Below, in pieces: positions 54,337 to 60,237 of a stretch of 60,237 bases of DNA (position 1 is its first letter; each line of letters starts with the position of its first letter). The notes below the pieces were generated by a model. The model saw only the letters and a list, made by a program, of their open reading frames with translations, was not told where the DNA came from and searched no databases. The DNA lies in assembly GCA_001931905.2 (NCBI GenBank), contig MSJI02000658.1, positions 1-60,237 on the forward strand, written 5' to 3'. The DNA comes from Cladosporium sp. IMV 00045 (lineage: Eukaryota > Ascomycota > Dothideomycetes > Cladosporiales > Cladosporiaceae). The translations under genes and the position numbers were made by a program.

Positions 54337-57300
54337 CTACAACCACCCCAACCCACCCCCCGTAATAATCTCCAAATCACTCCTGAGCACCCAAGCGTCC
54401 CCGCCCGCCCTACTCAACACCTCCGCGCGCCTCGTGGACCCCAACTCGCCAATCCGCTGCACAATACTGCCGTCCACGACGCCGCGCGCGCCGAACCCCT
54501 CCGAGTCGATCGCGCGGTACTCGCGCGGGTTGAGCCCCGCCGCGTGCTCGAGGATGGAGCTCAGGTGCGCTTCGACGGCGCCGAGGCGGCGGTACGTCGT
54601 TTCGTCTACGGGCGTGATTAGGCCGAGGGAGCCGGTTTGCGTTGTTGTCAGGATGTGGAAGAGGGGCGTGGGCTGCTGCGCAGGGGAGGGGCTGTCGTGC
54701 ATGGCTTCGCCGTCGCCGTTGGCGAGGGGTTCTTGCGCCGCGAAGGGCGCGAGGGTCGACGGCACGAGCGTCATTGTGCTGGGGAAGTGGCCGAGGTGGA
54801 AGGTGGAGCGGTGCAGGAGGCGGGTGCCGGAGAGGGATTTGGGGTTTTCAGGATCGTACTGCAGGACGTGCAGGTCCATGTCCGCGTCGACCACCAGGAT
54901 GTACAGCTGGTCGGCGGCGGGCAGGAATTCGGCGCACGCCACTTCCATTTGCGTGCGGGATTTGCCCAGCACGGTCAGTTTGTAGGGTTCTTCTGTGAAG
55001 GCGCCGAACCATAGGCCTTTCCACACGTCGGCGCCGAGCCAGAGGCCGGTTCGCGCGAGAGTTTTGAGCGTCACCATTTGGCATTGGGCGTCGAGGAAGG
55101 CTACGGGCAGGCATGAGCCGTCTTCTTTTAGACCTCGCACCATGAGCTTTTGGCCTTGTGCGGTGCCGATCAAGCCTCCGAGGAAGTTCTCCACTGCCGT
55201 GACGGCGCCGCGAGGCTCTTCCCTCGAGATGACGTGGAGCTTGACGCCGGTCTCGTCGTCGTTTGGTTCGGGCACCACGTCTAGAATCTCCAAGACGGTT
55301 AGAGCGCCTTTGGCCGGCATGTCTTCGCCGCGTTGCTGTGCAGAGCCAACGACGACGAGTGACTTCTGCTCATGCGTGAGCTCCGACGCTTCGAGCTGCA
55401 TGACCTTGAGTGTAGTAACTGTCTCCGTGTAGGGCAGCTCCATGGAGTGAAGAATGCGATGTGATTTGGCAGAAACAAGGTGCAGGGTATACTGCGGGAC
55501 TTGTGGGCGGACCGCAATGTCTGTGTCTTGGGTTAGCAAGAACTTTGTTAAGGGTAAGTGTTGCCTCGTTGTTGGAGAAAGGAATTGTATCCTCTGGAAT
55601 AAAGTCGCGTCCGCACGAAATCTCTCGGAGCAACTGAATGTGAAGGATTGATTTGTTCTTGCACCAACTATAGACATCTCTCCACAGAGTAAAGAAGTAG
55701 ACGTATATGCTCGTGGTGCGGGTGATGTCGAAAAATAATAAGAAAAACTGTGAGAACTTACCATCTTGCTCCGGATGCCGACCGTCTTCTTCCACAAACA
55801 TGAAGTCGACGAGCCGGCATGTCGCGACAACATACAAACCTCTTTCTTCGTGGTAGGCAAGTTGTCGTACTTCCTCGGTGATGTCTCCCACGTGTCGCTT
55901 TCGGATGGCCCAGCCGGTGCCAAACCACACGCCAGCAGGAAACTTGCACTCTTGCAGATTACCTTCCACGTCTAAAAGAGCGAAGCCTCGATCACAGGTG
56001 GCGGCGTGTAAGGGCATGATAGATCTGCACTGTTGGACACGCAAAGATATGACCTGCGGCAAAGAAGTTGCGTGCTTCATGATAAGGCTAGGTGCACTTC
56101 CAGAAACCGAAACACCCTTGTAGCCAGCGATGTGTACTGGCCGCAAAGGTGAGATGCGGGTGGGTTCTTCGTCGAAAGTTTCGAACTTTGGAATGTGGGT
56201 GTTTGGGACTTTCCTGAAGCGCAGATTGTTGTGCCAGCCATTCTGTGGAGATTTGGTAGGGAAGTGGAAAGGTTCGTAAATCGTCAAGGTATCCGTGGCG
56301 CTTCTGAGAATCAAGTAAGGGGCCGTGGCGTCTATTGGCCCGATATCAGCCACAATCAACTCTGTGAGGGTTTCTCTTGCGCCTACGCGGCGCTGCGTGT
56401 TGTCTGTCGATAGGATTGGTGGGAGGTGAGAAAGATTCAGTGCCGTGAAGATAGGCTTCAGATCCGGAAGAGAGTACGCGTGAAGGTTGCCATCTTCGCG
56501 GAGCAGGAAGACCGCGGCTTGATTCTGTGTGAGAGTGCCGCTGTAAAGGCAGCCGCTTAGCCATTTGGATTCAGTGAAGGTCTCTTCGCTGGGGTCTAGA
56601 GGCTCCACATCACCGCTCTTCTCGACTTGGAGAATCTGCACGCTGCTGTCGTCTCGCAACACCAGCAAGTATGGGTCGCAGAACGATGTATGCGCGACGC
56701 TGAGCTCTGCTTCCGACTCCTCATCAATCATGGGTATGATTTGACTCAATCCCAATTCAGCATCATACGTGCGAATGTCATGTTGCCGGCATTGCACAAT
56801 GCGTGTGTGGTTGGCGAGACTGCCTATGTCGATTGTCTCTCCCTCCTGCTCAAATTCTGCATCGCTCCTTTCGATGTATGGACTGCCGGAAGCTTCTGCT
56901 CCCATCTCCATATCGTCAGTCTGAGCTCTGGCGTAGGCTTTGGTGTGCTGCCCATCGTAGACGAACAGAAAATTATGATGGATGTCATCGGACACGTGTG
57001 GCTCGTTTGAAGCAGCAATGCTCCAAATATTTCTGGCACCTTCGATGAAATTTGAAAGGCCTGTTTCGGGCTTGACATGCTTGCTCATGAATGCTAGCCG
57101 ACTGCCTTTGCCACGGCCGACAGATGCGAGTGCGTCAAGGCGTTCATCCTCGTGTGCCGAGGCTTTGCCAAAGCATATGTTATTGATAGGCCCCAAAGAA
57201 GGCAGCCTATCAACAGCTTGAAACGTATATGCAGAAATTGGCTGAGCAATAGCTGCAGCTGACACCGACTGAGCTTTTTGTGTCGTTGCCGGAGCTGCGC

Positions 57301-58693
57301 CATAGAGATCGTCCTCTTCTGCATCATTCTCCTCATCATCCTCACCGCCCGAGGCGTCACTAACACCAGTCATTTGCGCATGTGATCGTTTTCGGCTCAA
57401 AGATGTAAGAGGATTGTTACTTTCAAGCAGTATCGAGTCGCCCACATCGCTACCGACAAAGAACTCGCCCGAACGGAAAGAAGCTACGCAAGAAGGCGCT
57501 GAATCAGGGGTTAAACCACCGTTCGCAGTACCAACTTTGACAATCTGCATTCCACCGACATTGCGGCCCTGCATCGTGAAGCGTAAAATAGCCAGCGAAC
57601 CGTCGCGCAGAGCGATCAACAAATCACCAGCAGAGTTGTTCAGTGATTCAACAACGCAATCTTCAAGCTTAAGCCCGAGGTGCGATTGGTCTGCCATTGC
57701 AAAGTTGCTGCCTTTGACTGCAAATTCATTGACTGCAACAGCATTGGTCTTGCCGCTCTGATCGACATGAACGAACTCGTTGGTGCCGATCAACAACGCG
57801 CCACCGACTGGCAGGGAAAGCGGTACTACCTTCCAGAGATCCGAAGGAAGGTTTTGCACAGAGACGAGTACAGTGGACGCCCGTTGTTCAAGATCTAGCG
57901 TTCCAACAGTGTATGTCATGATATCTTTTCGGAGATCCAAAAGAGCACTCGAAGCTTGCGACGCAGAAGCCAAAATTCCAAGAGTCGGTTCGCGATACTC
58001 GTGCAAGAAAGCGAGATCCACGGGATGGGTGAGGTTAGGCGCGACTTGAGTCAAGGTTGAGACGAAAGATGCTTTGTAAGGCGTTTGAGCCGACTCCGCG
58101 CTGACAGAAGTTTGTTGTGGTTGCCGCTTCTCTTCGCTATCTGCTTCTGCCTCCAACTCCGCGAGCTCATCTCCTGGTTGCCGAAAGGGCAAAATGGCTA
58201 GGTGCCGCTGTCCAAACTTGAGAGCTGCGCATCTTGAGCTTGGATCGACTGTCAGGATACTCTCGGTATCTCTGAGGTCGGGACCGAACGGCTGTGTAGG
58301 TATATTCTCTCCCTCGTAGTAATGAATGGAGATTGTGTTGATGCGATGGTTCTCCGGATCCCAGTCCACCAGCGATAATTTCGCATCCTTGCTGGCGACG
58401 AGCAGCGCATCACCCCCAGACTTGCCATGCAAGATCTTGACACGCTGAAGTGCCGTCACCGTTCCTGAAAGCTTGTATTCTCCAACCAGGCTCAGCTTAC
58501 GCTCAATGGCCTCGTCTCCTTCCTCGCGCGTAGTGCCATCCTCCTGCGGGTTTTTGAGTGTCTCGCGTAGCCTGAAAACCTGCAGCAAGGATGTCTTCGC
58601 GACTATGAGATTCTCTTCATTTTGCGAGATGAATGGGAGAGTGACGGCGTGGGTAACGGCGGTAGGGGGGATGAGCTCTGTGTAGCACTGCAT
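54337..58693 (-). CDS. cft1: mRNA cleavage and polyadenylation factor Cft1 (CPSF160)
   Basis: Large scaffold subunit of CPSF/CPF, acting in nuclear pre-mRNA 3' processing. Exons 58693..55762 and 55520..54337 join in phase 1 at HPEQD|DIAVRPQVPQYTLHL to 1371 aa, the normal family size. The N-terminus MQCYTELIPPTAVTHAV, the central acidic linker (SGGEDDEENDAEEDDLYG) and the C-terminal CPSF-A region are typical. The C-terminal end matches Cft1 rather than the related Ddb1/Rse1. The intron, 55521..55761, is 241 nt, far longer than the other introns here; it has a GTAAGT donor and ACACAG acceptor. One frame through it is stop-free. Confidence 0.9.
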
Positions 58694-59120
58694 GTTGGTG
58701 AAATGATGTTGTTGTATTCGCTCAATCCATCATCAATCGAGTGGGTTGAGTGAGACACTTTGTAGCGGTCTCGAGAAGTCCAGATATCAAGGATGCGCGC
58801 GAATATAGGTGAACAATCAGAGACGGGCGTTCTGTAAGGTACGCGATACCTTCAATCGTGGTCGTGAATGTTTCCGTCGCGAATCTGGGTTTCGGATCTT
58901 CCCGCGGCCTCGGTTTCGCGCAGCAAGCTGCAGCTGCAGCTCAGAGCAAGCCCAGACGTCACTCGCGAAGCTAAACACAAGAGCGTCCAACTTCACACAC
59001 CTGCTTCTTCTGACCTCAACCAACATTCTCTCTGTCAAGGGAGATACTGATACTTGCTACTAACCCAACAGGCATCGTCCATCCGGCCTGACACAGCTTC
59101 AGTGCTATCTTGACGCCGCA
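58694..59120. promoter_or_regulatory. Bidirectional promoter of cft1 and the LMBD1-like gene
   Basis: 427 bp between divergent start codons. No clear TATA box. A CAGCTGCAGCTGCAGCT-like palindromic stretch lies at about 58921..58940. Confidence 0.45.
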
Positions 59121-60237
59121 ATGGCGCTCATAGCAACGTCCCTCATTTGGGTCGCATACGCCGTCTGCCTGGCTATCCTGTTCTTCATTGCCGGCATCTT
59201 CGTCTTCGTCTACCAGAAGCCTCACGAACGCGGCTTTGTCGTGACGCTCGTCTGCTTCATCACCGTCTTGTCTCTCTTGGCAACCGTGCTGTTACTTCCT
59301 GTCGATGTGGCGCTCGTGTCTTCCACGACTAGCATAAAACTTGGCGCGAAGAAAGACTGGGCGACTCCCGATGCCGTCGACAACATCCTCTTCCAGCTCA
59401 AGGTAGTCTACTACACCTTGTACAGCTTGGATGCTGTCATGTGCCTACTGGTGGTGCCATTCACCTACTTCTGGTATGAAGAATACGACGAGGTCGCCAC
59501 TGAGGACGGCACCCAGACCGTAGGCAACAGGCTGTGGGGCGCTTTCAAATACACTATTGTCTTCATTGCCCTGTGTGTTATTCTTTTCCTTGTCGGCTTC
59601 TTCATCCCAGTTGCCAAGCAAGCTAGAGATGACCACCGCGATCTGGACTACTTCAAGGACTTACTGACTGAAAACCGTGAGTATTCCTGTTTGCTTTCTG
59701 GGAGAGTTGAGAGGCTAATACATCTACAGACGGAGAACGCGCATTGACCTTTGCTATTGGAGTTTTGATGACTGTCGGTACAGTCCTCTACTGCTGCTAC
59801 ACTGCACCAGGACTTGCTCTGTTGCCTCTCACGCTTATTAAGTCTGCGCCGAGAGTGTCCGCACCGCAACTTGCCGCTTCAACTTCAAGCCAACTCGAAC
59901 AGAACCGTGAGCGTCAGAGACAGCTCGAGGGTCGCAACCAGGGCAGAGAGGGAGGCCTCGATGCTCGCGATCGCCGTGAACTAGAGGCTCTCGTGCGCGA
60001 AGAGCGTACCCTCGTCCGCCGCGAAAGACTTGCTACGGAGAGCAGCGGAGAAGGCCACAACTTCCTCGTTCGAACCTGGATCAAGCTTGAGGCTGTCTTC
60101 AGGCCTCTGAAGCTACTCGGTGGCCTCCTGCTACTCCTCATATCAGTCTTCGTCATCGCCAGCATGATCATCACTTGCGTCGACAAGATCAAGAACTCCG
60201 TCTGCAGGTCCCACTGCGGTTTCCTACTCGGACACAC
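59121..60237 (+). CDS. LMBD1-like (lysosomal cobalamin transporter family) membrane protein, 3' partial
   Basis: Multi-pass vacuolar/lysosomal membrane protein of the LMBR1 family. Exon 1 is 59121..59676 and exon 2 starts at 59730, across a 53-nt intron (GTGAGT...CTACAG), joining as LLTEN|HGERALTF. Helices are clear: [78 protein letters not shown] and [19 protein letters not shown] charged, Arg/Glu-rich cytosolic loop and the family motif [14 protein letters not shown] near the edge follow. The coding region continues beyond the window. The human member exports cobalamin; fungal substrates are uncertain. Confidence 0.88.

Overview
The window is nuclear DNA of a filamentous ascomycete fungus. 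Genes are dense and GC-rich, carry many 50-90 nt GT-AG introns, and encode fungal proteins such as Ste50, Tem1/Spg1, Pot1, Mgm1 and Cft1. Intron style and the strong CpA depletion of a transposon block (the signature of repeat-induced point mutation, RIP) suggest Dothideomycetes, but that class assignment is inference. A run of 20 N at 28026-28045 shows this is a draft assembly.

Left arm (1-25.5 kb): Utp8-like rRNA processing factor (+), microbial-type PARG (+), Tem1/Spg1 GTPase (-), Rrb1/GRWD1 (+), Ste50 adaptor (-), zinc alcohol dehydrogenase (-), MFS sugar transporter (-), Pot1 telomere protein (-) divergent from Mgm1/OPA1 dynamin (+), and the 3' part of a second sugar transporter (-). Utp8, PARG (twice) and Ste50 each look intact only if one base is restored inside a homopolymer; this is more like consensus undercalling than gene death.

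Central block (25.5-35 kb): a 7.6 kb element bounded by 31-bp inverted repeats that differ at one position. Its interior has almost no CA or TG and holds a long reading frame broken only by TAG/TAA. Two identical, unmutated 216-bp TG...CA elements and partial internal duplications around the N gap lie within it. The left end cuts the sugar transporter. The right flank is not the rest of that gene but decayed NACHT-type NTPase sequence, so the locus was rearranged or misjoined.

Right arm (35-60 kb): an unrecognised 859-aa protein (-), UNC93-like transporter (-), Eaf6 (+), ChaC-type gamma-glutamylcyclotransferase with a 5-nt exon (-), a mitochondrial-looking unknown (-), a DUF3844/Vps3844 ER membrane protein (+), a GFA-domain protein (+), a hexokinase-like protein with a changed phosphate-loop residue (-), a gene-poor stretch with one doubtful gene, a small secreted protein (+), Cft1 (-), and the 5' part of an LMBD1-like transporter (+) running off the edge.

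The genes are mostly housekeeping and form no evident cluster. The unusual biology is the transposon block and its borders. Coordinates of spliced genes come from reading donor and acceptor sites and checking phase by hand.
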